Origin: Limonium bicolor
Lineage: Eukaryota > Streptophyta > Magnoliopsida > Caryophyllales > Plumbaginaceae
DNA: 64,000 nucleotides
Reading direction: 5' to 3'
Assembly: GCA_023374045.1 (NCBI GenBank)
Contig: CM041780.1
Location: forward strand, 172,675,339-172,739,338
Part shown: one piece after another, positions 22,110-33,900 of the stretch
Numbering within the stretch: the first letter of the stretch is position 1
How the letters are laid out: the number at the start of each line of letters is the position of its first letter
Translations under genes and position numbers: made by a program
The notes under the pieces: model-generated
The model's database searches: none
Seen by the model: the letters and a program-made list of their open reading frames with translations, nothing else
Told to the model about the DNA's origin: nothing

Positions 22110-25040
22110 TCAGCTCAGTGATGAAGAGGGCAGAGGGGTGTCATTGGCAGTGCCAGCTCGATAGTTCTTTAGACAAGCCAACTTTAAGGGGCCTTCACCC
22201 TTTATTGACAACACATCTGAGAACTTCAACAGAAGATCCATGAGCTTGCTAGCACCATATTCCGCGATACAGAGTGGTTGGCCAAAACGCTGTTGATACC
22301 CTCTGCGGAATAGAGAAAGATCCATGCAACCCCCAGACTGCTTCAGAAGCTCCACACCTGCATCTTCAGCTGGATGATAGCCTTGTCTGTTTTAAGTGAT
22401 TCTTCTCCGAATTGCCAATTTCATTTACACTTGGAATGCCTGTCCCTTTCTTGCCTTCGCTCAGTAATGGAGATGGCAGTACTGTCCCACTGGCGGTAAC
22501 AGCTCGGTGGTAGTTCTTCAGATAAACTAATCTTTTTTTGCCTTCACCTTCTATTGTCATTACACTTGAGAAATTTTCTAAAAGATCAGCAATCTTGCAA
22601 GCGCCATATTCAGAGACACACAATGGCCGACCATAGAACTTTTGATATTCAGAAGAGATATGAACAAGAGCCACACACCCAGCAGACTGCTCCAGAAGTT
22701 TAATCAATTCCCCCCTCAATCGGCCCCTCAGTCGAAACATAGCTTTTCTTTGACATTTTTCATCGATACGATTCTTTTCCAGAGCCACACTCTTATCATC
22801 AGATGATCTAGACACCATATCTGCATCATCTTTATTCGCATTCTGTATACCTATCCCACTCACTACCTTACCTTTGCCCAGGACCGTGGCATTAGCGGTA
22901 CCAGCTTGATACTTCTTCAGATACACCAATCGCTCTGAACCTTCACCCTCAATTGTCATCACACTTGAAAATTGCTGTAGAAGATTCACGAGCTTGCATG
23001 CGCCATATTCTGAGACACACAGTTGGCGGCCAAAGTGTTGTGGTACTCTTGGACGATAGATAAAAGCTAAGCACCCTCCAAACTGCTGCCAAAAGCTTAT
23101 CAATTGGCCCCTTGACTCGGAATAACATAGCTTTCTTTGTAGTTTTTCATCAGTCAAATTCTCTTCCACAACCACCATCTTATCTTCAGGTGATTTAGCC
23201 ACCAAGAGAGAATCTTCATTGGCATTCTTCTGAATACGTTTCCCGGTCCCTTCCATATCTTTGCTCATTGACGCCACTGGTGTGACATTAGTAATGCCAC
23301 CTGGATAGTTCCTCAGATAAACCTTTCTCTCTGAGTCTTCACCCTCTATAGTCATGACACATGAGAATTCCTTCAGAAGATCCACCAGCTTACAAGCACC
23401 ATATTCCGAGACACATAATTGCTGGCCAAAGAGCTTCTGATACTCTACCGAAATCTTATTAAAAGCTAGGCACCCGCCAGACTGTGCCAAAAGCTTCATC
23501 AATTGCGTCATCACTTGAACATATTCATTCTTTGCCTTTTCTTTTCAATTGAATCCTCCTCTGGAAGAGCCCTCTTATTATTATCAGATAATTCATCAGA
23601 TGATCCAGACACCAAACGGGCATCTTCATTAGCATTTGGGATAACTGTCCCTGGCCCTGTCCATTTCTCAACTGTGTTCAGTGAAGCATGCAATGTCCTG
23701 AGATAAACAAACTTCTTTGCGTCTTCACCCTCTATTGCCATCACATCTGAGAACTTCTGCAGAAGAGATATGAGGTTGAAATTACCATAATCCAAGACAC
23801 AAAGTGGTCGCCCGAAAAACTTCTGATATTCTGGGGAGATCTGAGCAAGAGCAAGACACCCTTCATACTGCTCCAGAAGCTTCACCAATTGTGCCTTCAA
23901 GTGGAACAAAGTCAATTCTTCACTTTGTTCCTCAACTGAATCCTCCTGGAAAGCCACGTACTCATCTGTTGGAGGAGACAGCAAATGCGAATCATCGTTC
24001 ACATTTTGAATCTCTTGGCCTTCTTTTCCTCTCTCATCTTTGAATGGTGATGAGAGATGTGCAACATCCTTGGTGGCACCAGCTCGAAAGTTCTTGAGAT
24101 AAACTATCTCCTTTGAATCTTCACCCTCTACTGACAATACGTCAGAAAATTTCTGCAGAAGATTTACAAGCTCGCAAGCACCATGATCTGAGATATGCAG
24201 TGGTTGGTCAAAGAACCTTTGATACTCAGGAAGAATGTTAGAGAGAGCCAAGGATCCCCCGTAATGCTCCAAAAGCTTCACCAAATGCCCCTTCAGCTGA
24301 AAATTTGTCTCTTCTTCTCCTTTTTCCACACTCGAAACATCTTTTGCAGCCGCCCTCTTATCTTCAGATAACTCATCAGAAGATCCAGACACCAAATGCA
24401 CATCTTCATACTTAAGATGAATTGCATTCCCTTCATCTTGATTATTTATTGGATTCACATTTGATAATTTCTGCAACAAAATAACCGACCTTGGAAGCAC
24501 CATATCCCAAGACATAAGATGCTGGCCAAAGAGCTTTTGAAACTCTGGTTGGATTTTTGCAAGAGATAGGCACCTTGCAGTCTGCTCCAGAAGCTTCACC
24601 AACTCCCCCTTGAGTTGGAACACTGTCCTTTTCTCTTTTGTACCCAGTGAATTATTTTCCACGATTATCTTGTAATCATCAGATAGCTGATCAGTTGATC
24701 CAGAAACTGAAAGGAGGCCTTCATTCATAATAAACTGAATTCCTCTATCTTTGCTTAATACAGGAGGATGCAGCGATTTGTCATTAGTACCACAACCTTG
24801 AAATTTTCTGAGATAAACTATCTGCTTTGGACCTTCGCCTTCTATAGGCATCACATCAGAAAATTTCTGTAGAAGTTTCACAAGATTGGTAGCACCATAC
24901 TTCGAGACACAGAGTGGCTGGTCAAAGAGTTTTGATAGTGTAGGGAGATCTGAGAAACAGCAAGACACCCTCCAGACTGCTCCAGAACCTGCACCAACCG
25001 TGCTTTTAAACCATTCAAGTCCTCTGACTGTTTCCGCAAA
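22110..25040 (-). repeat. Tandem coding repeats: LOTUS domain plus linker, unit about 320-405 bp
   Basis: Repeat starts (the L-x-G-x-L-V-K-L-L-E-Q position) fall near 25030, 24620, 24297, 23915, 23510, 23105, 22725 and 22360. The linkers are also related: they repeat NANEDARLVSGSSDELSD, then an acidic ENS-EKK-QR segment. Domain and linker were therefore copied together, by unequal exchange, rather than as separate ancient domains. Confidence 0.8.
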
Positions 25041-25821
25041 CAACTTGCATCATTCTGGCTCGTCAGAGAACCAGGTGTTGCCTTGCTCAAACTGGATGTG
25101 AGAGACCCAGAGCTGACTTCAGAAGATGTAGAGCAAGGTAAATCTAAAGAAGCCCCACTCACATTCTTGGATAGAGATTGGGATGAAAATGAGATATCCT
25201 TACTGTTGTGATAACTTCGTGACAGTGTATGGTGTCCAAACGCCTCTTCATTCTTAAGAGCATCTTGGTTCTCACTGCTTTGACATCCCATTGGACGGTT
25301 AGATATTTCATTAGATCCCATACGTGAAGTCAATGCAGAAGGTCTAGTGGAGGGAATAGAACTCACTCCACGGGCAACGCTGGGCCAGTCCCACACAAAT
25401 TGGCCAGCATTGCGCAAAACAGGGGAAACTCTCACTCCAGAAGGTATTACAAGAATGATAGTATATCCCCTCTGACCAAGTATGTGAAGGGCTTGGGAGA
25501 AGTCAACATCACCAGAAATAAGCACAACCGAAGATGGAGGACGGTTGTCCAAGGCAAAAAGGAACATATCAACCAATATAGCCTTGTCAGCAGCATCTTT
25601 TCTTCCGTTGGGGACATCTACCAGCTTGACTCCAGTCCTTTGACAGCCTTCCCTCACCGTTCTTGGGAAAGAACTGAAGTCACCATATGCAGAAAATGTC
25701 GTAACAGCACCTCCTCCAAGGGCTTTTCGAATGTTGATGGCTACATCTGCCGGCTGAACGTCACTAGGAATCGCGCAATTTCAATATCCCAGAGAATCGC
25801 AACCGGCCCTTGAGGATCCAT
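22110..25821 (-). CDS. NYN-domain endoribonuclease-like protein with eight tandem LOTUS (OST-HTH) domains (MARF1/limkain-b1-like)
   Basis: Start ATG at 25819-25821 (MDPQGPVAILWDIE), stop TGA at 22110-22112. The N-terminal NYN domain (PIN-like RNase fold) shows the acidic signature WDIE, then KDAADKAILVDMFLFALDN, ISGDVDFSQALHILGQRGY and VIPSGV. After a Ser-rich linker come eight LOTUS/OST-HTH repeats (about 25030 down to 22110), each near the pattern LVKLLEQSGGCLALSQISPE, FGRPLCVSEYGACKLV, LLQKFSDVMTIEGEG. LOTUS domains bind RNA or partner proteins, and NYN-LOTUS proteins act in post-transcriptional silencing or decay, so a cytoplasmic RNA-regulatory nuclease is inferred. Frameshifts occur near 25775, 24940, 23512 and 22375, so this is either a recent pseudogene or carries assembly indels. 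The coding part appears to have no introns. Repeat 2 is the most degenerate. Confidence 0.8.
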
Positions 25822-25832
25822 ATTTGAAAAAT

Positions 25833-27756
25833 CTGAGAAAGGAATGGCAGGTTATTCGAGGGTTCAGATTCAGTAAAATGATAGGATTAAAGGATTATGA
25901 AGACATAAAAAGAATTTTTAACTACACGATTTCAAGATAAGGGGTGTGATGCAACAGGAACAATTTAAATAACTCTGAAGAATAGAGGTAGATACAAAAA
26001 TCTTATGCACAGCAGTAGTACTAAACAAACATAATTCATCGGGGATGATAGATAAACTTATAAGATATAGACCCTGGTATTGCACATTTCCATTACAAAG
26101 CTAAAGCACAAACTCTTCCAAGAAGTTGATAATTCCTGAACTTACTTTTTGCCTTAAATTTTGCTTTCTTTTAAAAAGAAATAATGAAAGGAACAATCAT
26201 CACTACCCTTTGGAATATCTAATTAACCACCATGGATACATATTTCAGTTTTTGCAATAATGGCTAACTTGCGTAAGCAGTCTATATTTGGGAACTTTGG
26301 ACATCTGAAATCTCCACCAGAAAAAGGAACAAACAAAAAAACCAATACAAGAATTTACCTGATCCAAAGACCCAAGTCGGGGAAATAAGAAACCAAATTC
26401 ACTATATGGTATGGGAGTTCCAAGATATCCTCGCAATCTACTCCAGCTCCCAAACTCAGCTACTAAATATGAGTCTCTCACACTCCAAAAAACCTCAGAA
26501 ACACTTACATGAACAAATAGAAAACTATCTTTGACCTATCTGTAAACACCTGACTTCCATTCTACTATAATGTAAGAAGACCTTTCGTGTTGGGATGGTA
26601 TGAGAAGCCACTTCCCCAAAATATGTAGATATAAGCATAGTGGAAGAGGAAAAGGTTTATGCCTTAAACGAAAAGGCATGATCACTTATCAGGAGACACC
26701 AATGAAATCTCCAGCAGAGCAATTAATTAACTCCAACAGAAACTTTTTCAAACGGTACCGTTAGCCAGCAGTGGTCAAATATATAAATATCCATTATTAA
26801 AATTTCTAGCATCCCAATAAAATATCCTTTCCAATGAGCACACCACTTTCCCAGGCAGCTTAAGTGTCTCGCGAGTGCATGACAATAAATACATACCTTC
26901 TTCCCGCGCACGAGAAAGAATCAAGCCACCTCTTTTTAATACAAAGGATACTGGTCTGACTATGAAAGCGCTACACATCAAAATACCATTGAAAATTACC
27001 AAAGGATTCTAAATGGCAAAAAGGAAATGTGAGGGTTTAAACAGGCAACTATCAAGTGATTCTCGGATTTTCACAAGCACGTCAATTTAACAGGAGCAAC
27101 AACTCGCTGATACTAACGACTGATTAGCCGAATCTCAGCATATCCCTAATACATAATCAAAGCATCTAGGTTACGCAAATGAAATAAGCTTGAAGCTGGT
27201 TCAGGGAAGCAGTCGCCAATAAGATGTAGTAGCCATTTGTTCAGCGACACCACAAGTCAATATGAGAGAGTTTCAATTACAATATTCTCCGGTCTGATTA
27301 GGTTGGGAGTACTTGAGGAGTTTCATTCAACCATTTTTTTCCGGCCTGCTAAGGTTGGAGTTCAACTTTCTCCATTAATTGCAGCGTTAAACAAATTAAC
27401 ATCGAGATGACAAAGTACCAATTAACCCATCATCTCAATCTCTCTCCCCATCACCCCAAAATATGAAGATATAACACTTGTTGACTTAGTCAACATGTTT
27501 TTAGTTAAAGCATGTGCTAAGCAATTGAAAAATTCATATAGTTCCAGTCGCGCTGAGCATAAATCACAGATCAGTAAGTTCAAACATACGAATATCTAGA
27601 AAAAACTAATTAAATTAACCAACATTGAAAAGCTAGACACAGACTTCATTCTAGTTTACGCAGGATGACATTGAAACGAAATTAAGCACCTGAGGCTACA
27701 ATAAAGTTCCCACAGCGTATGATCGCAGCAGCAGCACTTACCAACACTAAACTCAC
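25833..27756 (-). other. Probable 5' leader intron of the NYN-LOTUS gene
   Basis: On the minus strand a pyrimidine-rich acceptor CATTCCTTTCTCAG lies 12 bases before the ATG, at about 25833-25846. A strong donor GTGAGT lies at 27751-27756, with an alternative GTAAGT at about 27735-27740. Nothing coding lies between. The stretch contains several weak splice-like sites, so further leader exons are possible. The same sequence is duplicated at 47300-49220. Confidence 0.45.
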
Positions 27757-28060
27757 CCAGTGACGATCAAGCCTACCATTTGTCCTCGGCTAAAAGGAGG
27801 AAGTATATACATAAAACCCTGTAAATTTGACAAGCGTGGTGATTCAGTAGAATGTATTATGACGACATGCTCGGGAATTGGCTGAGTCTGGGACTGAGAG
27901 GTTCAACAAAAGAAGAAGAGACGAAGACTGGAGGAAGAAGAATTTGAAAGAACGCGCTGAGAAAGAGAAGGAAAGAGGAAAGTCTTTGTTTGCGTTTTCT
28001 TTAAAGAACCTGCCGTTTCGGTTCGGAGATGCACGGACAGTCAACTTTAAGAAAGTGTAC
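27757..28060 (-). other. Probable 5' UTR exon / promoter-proximal region of the NYN-LOTUS gene
   Basis: On the minus strand this is CT-rich (TTTCCTCTTTCCTTCTCTTTC, then CTTCTTCCTCCAG), typical of plant leaders, and ends at the strong donor at 27756. AT-rich DNA lies immediately upstream. Short frames on both strands (about 60-85 codons) have no domain and are not called as genes. Confidence 0.4.
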
Positions 28061-28859
28061 TACCGATTACAGCGCGTTTGGTTTCGTAATAGTTGCTTTC
28101 AGTATTTAATATATAAAATTAAATAATTTAAAACTTAAATTTTTACATTTTACATGTATATATTATAAAATGTAGATGATCATCTAATAGTATATATTAA
28201 TAATTTTATGAAATTATTTATATTATATATTTAATATTAAAATAAAAAATTGTGCTATAAAACAAAGACTATGGAGAGAATAATAGAGACGGTTTGTGGG
28301 TAATTCATGCATTATTAATGGTGACTTTTATGTTAGTATCTTTCACCATGAAAAAATATAGAAATTCAGAAAATAAGATAAAACTGTATTATTATGAAAT
28401 TCGGAAAGATGTAATTATTCCACAATATAATTCCACATCGATGAAGCTCCATCTTTTATCAAGAATTTGATGATTAAAATTTTATTGTCCAAGACTTTTG
28501 AGATACTTGACTATTAATATTTTGTCAATCAAACAATAGCGTCATTTAATTTGCTGAGAGTATTGTCAAGCGGACTATCATACAACCGGTTGTACGATAT
28601 TTATGTACATCCTCGAACAATTTCACAATTAATTTGAACAACATCCAATAAAGCTGAACAATCTTTATACTAACACGTGTAATATTTCCATCAATATATA
28701 TGAACAATCAATACAAAAATTTGAACAACCTTTGAATCTAAAAATGAACGGTTGTATGACGCTCACTGTACAACCGGTTGTATTACAATAGTATTTGCGG
28801 AGTATTGTGACAGATAACTATTTCCTTACGGATTGTGTGTAGACCACTGGATCAATATG
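28061..28859. other. AT-rich upstream region with an ACAACCGGTTGT palindrome pair
   Basis: No gene. CATACAACCGGTTGTACGA (about 28580) and GTACAACCGGTTGTATTAC (about 28770) bracket 190 bp in which GAACAA recurs about six times. The block may be a small non-autonomous transposon, as the outer sequences are partly inverted. It is present in both segmental copies. Confidence 0.45.
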
Positions 28860-29430
28860 TGATATCATCTAAGAATGATGGAGGTGTGAACACAACCCGT
28901 TCCTGAGGAGGAAAGTAGCTTAAGAGAGAGGAGTACGCACGAGTCCACGCGCTACCCCAGTCTTCTTTTCATCTTGTGAGGCTGCTACCACTGCACCTCT
29001 ACATCCCTAGCTCTTCTCGAGAGCTCTACCCTTATGATGACGATAATCTCTTCGCAGAAGCATTGGAATAGTCTTGGGCTCGCACAACAACCAGCATCGG
29101 AAGCACAAACGTCCCCTAGAATTCAATGTCGCCGATTTCCAAAGGGCAGATCAAGGAGAATCCCCACCCCTCCTCTCTTGAGACCATTAACAACGATGTC
29201 AGTAAGATCAATTCGAATATGCAAATCTCCCCAGACACGGTAAGGCTCTGCATGCCAATTTCTTCTGAAAAAATTTTGTTAGTTCCACCTGATATTTTAG
29301 CTGAGTCTGTGAAACAAATTAAGATATCAGAGATTAGTAGTTCATCCGGCAAAAAGTTTCATCCCTAAGTAGCTCCCCTAAGAAAAATCAAATTAGGTTT
29401 TAGTTCACAAAATCCCTCCCCTATTTGTTG

Positions 29431-29451
29431 CCCCCCCCCCCCCCCCCCCCC
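29431..29451. repeat. Poly-C tract of 21
   Basis: An uninterrupted run of 21 C directly before the ORF1 start ATG. The copy at 50883-50895 has 13 C. Read in frame it adds a short proline run (the MLPPPPPPP start). Confidence 0.95.
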
Positions 29452-30790
29452 ATGGACTCCATCATCGCAAACTGCTCCAGAATGCAGCTTCACCCAGCGG
29501 AAAACTTACTGATAGAAGCCCGAGATCTTGCTACCTCCCAACCTCCCTTCGACTTCCAAAAAGCCTTTGTTGGTAGACTATATGGTCCAAATCGAGTGAA
29601 CCCTAGAATTCTACAAAACGTCCTGGGTCACATTTGGAAGCTTAAAACCTATGTCAAAGTCAATGAGGAAGAACCAAATCGGTTTTCGTTCCAATTCGGG
29701 AACGAAGCAGACAGGAGGATCATCCATAACAATGGTCCTTGGCATTTCAAGAACCGTTTGCTGGCCCTGATGGAGATCAACCCCTTGAGCAACCTTGGAG
29801 AGCACGACCCGTCCACAACGAAAGTTTGGGTAGGAATACATAAACTCCCAATGTTGTTTTTTAATAAGCAAACAGTTGTAGAGTTAGCAAACAGAATCGG
29901 GAAGTTTATTGAATGTTCAGACACAATCAACCCTTTAGCTTCAAAAATGCTGAGAATGAAGGTTGAAATCAAGATTTCTGAACCCCTTTGTCGTATGCTC
30001 TTAGTTTCTACAGATCAAGGTAAAAGAGTTTGTAGGTTATCATACGAAAACCTGCCTTGTTTTTGCTATCGATGTGGCTGTATAACCCATATCATGTCTG
30101 AGTGTGTCATCCAGAAAGATTCCCCAAACTCCCAGAGAAATTTGGCCCTTGGATAAGGGTAGAACATGTTGATTCATCCTCCCTAACTACTGAAGTTCAA
30201 CTTATTCAACAATGGAAAGACGAAGGAATCCTTGATTCCCTCACGGCTATGGCGACAAGGACAGAAGGATATCACATCACAATCCCTCCTACTGTTAATG
30301 TAGACTTATCCTTGGCTACCCTACCTGTAGACATCACCCCCACTACTGCTCTCCCCCAAATCAGAGATAGTCAACAGAAACAGGATTTTGACCATCAATC
30401 CCTCCTTGCTAATCAAGATCTTACCCAACTTTAACCTCCCCCGGCTTTGAACCTAAAAACCAGAATTCCTTAGTCCCCACATGCTCTATCTGCACATCTC
30501 CCCACAACTCCCCTTTATCAAACTTCTCCTCTTCAAACATTGCAGATCCAAAACTAGGAGTAAATAACTTTGATTGGGACACTACTGTCTCCTCTTTTGA
30601 AAGTGAATTCCACAATAAAACCAGAAAATCTCCCACAGCGTTGATAAATCCTGCCCTCTCTGTCAATCTTCTCCCAACCTCTTTAGACCAGAACTCTCCA
30701 CACCCTTTTACCAACTCTTTGGGTCAGTTCCCTCCTAATGCTTCTAACCCAGAAATTCAAACCTTTCATGCTATCTCTACCTAAGGCAAA
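29452..30790 (+). pseudogene. LINE ORF1 protein: DUF4283 plus zinc knuckle
   Basis: Starts MDSIIANCSRMQLHPAENLL right after the poly-C run; an in-frame upstream ATG at 29425 adds MLPPPPPP. Residues about 25-195 form DUF4283 (FVGRLYGPNRVNPRILQNVL, FQFGNEADRRII, GPWHFKNRLLALMEINPL, VWVGIHKLPMLFFNK). A knuckle follows: CYRCGCITHIMSEC. The frame breaks near 30110 and continues in other frames (GPWIRVEHVDSSS, then a Pro/Ser/Asn-rich tail to about 30784). ORF1 proteins bind LINE RNA and act as chaperones in the ribonucleoprotein. The copy at 50897 has further frameshifts. Confidence 0.75.
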
Positions 30791-30985
30791 GCAAAACTAA
30801 TTTCAGTGTCTTCTCTCCTCCCAAGACACTCTGAATCTTTCAAAACCAAAAAAAAGGAAAACCCAAAACCTCATACCACTGATGATAGGTTCATCTATCC
30901 CATTAGACGAACTTGAGGAGTCTGACTATTATGAGGCTATCCAGAAAAGGGCAGACCCTAAAGAGATTCAGGGCTGCCTGGAAAA

Positions 30986-33900
30986 ATGAGTAGCCTTTAC
31001 CTTACTGCCGGGGGGTTGGGTCGCCCCTGTGCAGTAGCTTGGGTTTCCTCTCTGTTGAAATTTCATAAACCCAAGTTGGTATTTTTGATGGAGACCTACA
31101 AAAACAATGAAGACATGGCTAGAATCCTTAGAGGCTGGTATGGGTATGAAGGTACTACAATAAGTAGTATTGGGCGAAGTGGAGGCTTGATTCTCTTATG
31201 GAACAAGGATGTAGACATCTCCTTGATCAACTGGTCCAATAAACATTGTTGTAGTGGTTAATCTCTCAAGTTTGCATCCCTTAACTTCACGGACTTTTAT
31301 GGGTGGTCAAACTGGAGTTTGAAATATCTATCTTGGAAACTTATTGGGTACCTTAGAGAGAACATCAAAATTCCTTGGATCATAGGGGGGATTTCAACCA
31401 AATTCTTTTCGAGAGTGAAAAATAGGGGGGTAAAACTAAAAGGGAGGACCAATTGGCACCCTTTAGAGACTCCATTTCTAAAGCTGAGTTGATAGACCTA
31501 GGCTTTGTAGGACATCCATTCACGTATACAAATTGCCAATTTGACCCTTTCCATTCTGAAAGTTGGCTAGATAGAGTCTTTGCGTGCAAAGATATGGTCA
31601 ACATGTGTCCTGCTTTGTTTGTCCAACATCTCCCTAGAGAATGCTCTGATCATTGTCCTATCCTGTTAAACCTTCTAAGAAGCCACAAAAACCCTGTAGA
31701 ATCTTTAGATTCAAAAATGTGTGGTTAGAAGATAAGAGATGTAGAGAGATAGTGAAGATGTTTGGGGTCATAGCTCCAGGGACCTAATGAGTAACATCCA
31801 GAGGTGTAAAAAGAAAATGTTGGAGTGGAATGGTTGGTCTTTTGCTAGATCAGGAAAAAATGATAGTAAGAGGAAATGAATGGAAAATATTTCGAAGAGA
31901 CGCCAAAACCATTGGGCGGTGGAAAGAAAAGAGATTACTCCTAGAAATAGAACTTCTCCAGCTCAAAGAGGAAGTTAAATGGAAACAAAGATCAAGAGAT
32001 AGGTGGATCAAGGAAGGTGATAAAAATATCAGTTTCTTCACAACAAAGCTACCCACAATAGAAGGAATAATGAAATTTTCTGCCTTCAGATGAGAATGGA
32101 GTTATGAGGTTTGATTGGCCTAACCAAATAACATTGCCACAAAATACTTCCAAAACCTGTTTGAAGCTTCTGAGGTTAGTGATATAGAGTCCCACAACAG
32201 AGCATTGAAGGTCTCCTTCCTCTTCATTGGTCAATGAGCTTAATCTTCCTTACACTAATGGGGAGATCCTCCTAGCCTTTAAACAGTTAGGGGTTAATAA
32301 GGCACCAGGCCCGGATGGTATTAATGGGACTTTCTTCAAAGCCTACTGGCCTCAGGTTGGGAATCAAGTCATGAATACAGTCAAGCTAATCCTTGAAGGA
32401 AACCCCCTCCCTCAAAATCTCAATAATTATTTCATTGCTCTAATTCCAAAAGTCAAAGTGCTACAAATCTTAACGAATTCAGACCTATAGCCCCTTGCAA
32501 CTTTGTTTACAATATAGCCACAAAGTCCTTGCCAACCGTATCCAACATATTCTTCCCCATATATATCCCATAACCAATCAGGCTTTGAAAAGGGTAGATT
32601 GATCACAGATAATGTCATCCTAGCTGGAGAACTTCATCATAAAATAGCCAAGTCCAAATCCAAGAAACTAGGTTTGTTTTCCTGCAAATTGACCTCAGCA
32701 AAGCGTATAATAGACTGAATGTAATTGTAATTTTCTGATAATGTGATTAAGGCTATGGGATTCCCAGACAACTAGAGAATCCCAGTCTTAAACTGTATTA
32801 CTTCAGTCAAAGGAAGAGTGATATTAATGGCTCCCGGGGAATGTGTTCACCCAAAAATAGGTATTAGACAAGGGGGGTCCTATATCCCCCTTTCTGTTCA
32901 TTATTGCGCAAGAGGCTCTCTCTAGAACCCTTAACAAGCTATGATTGACCTAAGTACAAAGGAATCTCCTTGTCAAAACAAGCCCCCCAAATTTCCCATT
33001 TAGCCTTTGATGATGATATAATCTTCTATGGGAAAGCTAATGCAAAAACGTAGAAGTTCTGACCTCAATCCTTTCAGACTTTCTAAAAACCTTTGGGTCA
33101 TAAAATTAATCAAGCCAAATCAGAAATTGCTTCAGCCCAAAAATCCCCAATACTACAAAGAACATCCTGGCTTCTATCATTCAGGTTTAGCCTGTGAACC
33201 ATTACTCTAAGTACTTGGGTCTGCCTTTGAAAGTGGGAAGAAATAAAAAGGAGACTTTTGGATACATCCTAGATTCTATACAAGGATAGTGCAAGGGTGG
33301 AATAGACCCATGTCTTAAGCAGCATATGCATTCTTAACATGAGTGTGCTCCAATCTATCCCTAACTATACACAATGTCGTTATTTAAACTCCCTCTGGTA
33401 TTATAGACAAAATGAATTCCAGGTTCCCAATTCTGGTGGGTAGGGTCTTCAAAGAAAAAAGGAATGCATTGGAAAAAATGGAATGATGTGTGTTCCCAAA
33501 AGGAGAGGGGAGGTCTAGGATTTCGACAGATGGAAGCTTTAAATATAAGTTTTGCTGGAAAATACAAGTGTGGAACATTCTGACTAATGAAGAGAGCCTG
33601 GTTGAAAATCCTAAAAGCTCTCTACTATCCAAAAGTGGATATTCTCCAGGCCACAAAAAGTAACAAGGATAGTCCCATTTGGAAATCCCTTCTTTCGGCC
33701 ATTGAGGTTATTAATCTGGGGGCTTAGAGAACTATAGGAGATGGTAAAAATACTCAGATCTGGAATCACCTCTAGATTCCTAAGAAATTCCCTGCCAAAC
33801 CCATTCCCCAGCCAGCCAGATCACCTGATATAGTCAAAGTCAGTCAAATAATTCGTGATGATAATTGTTCCTAGAATTCAAATCTTATTTGGGCCAATTT

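Larger units (their letters stand above)
25217..33415. repeat. Segmental duplication, copy 1 (NYN 5' part, leader, LINE)
   Basis: Matches 46854-54805 in the same orientation from TCGTGACAGTG to ATAGACAAAATGA, with an estimated 96-98 percent identity by eye. Differences are mostly 1-2 base indels, plus a 180-bp deletion in copy 2 relative to 25668-25847. The LINE sits at the same site in both copies, so it predates the duplication. Confidence 0.92.

Noticed and set aside
27844..28126. Small gene on either strand at the NYN leader
   Set aside because: Frames on both strands are short, Lys/Arg- or Phe/Ser-rich and low in complexity; the CT-rich strand fits a 5' leader better.
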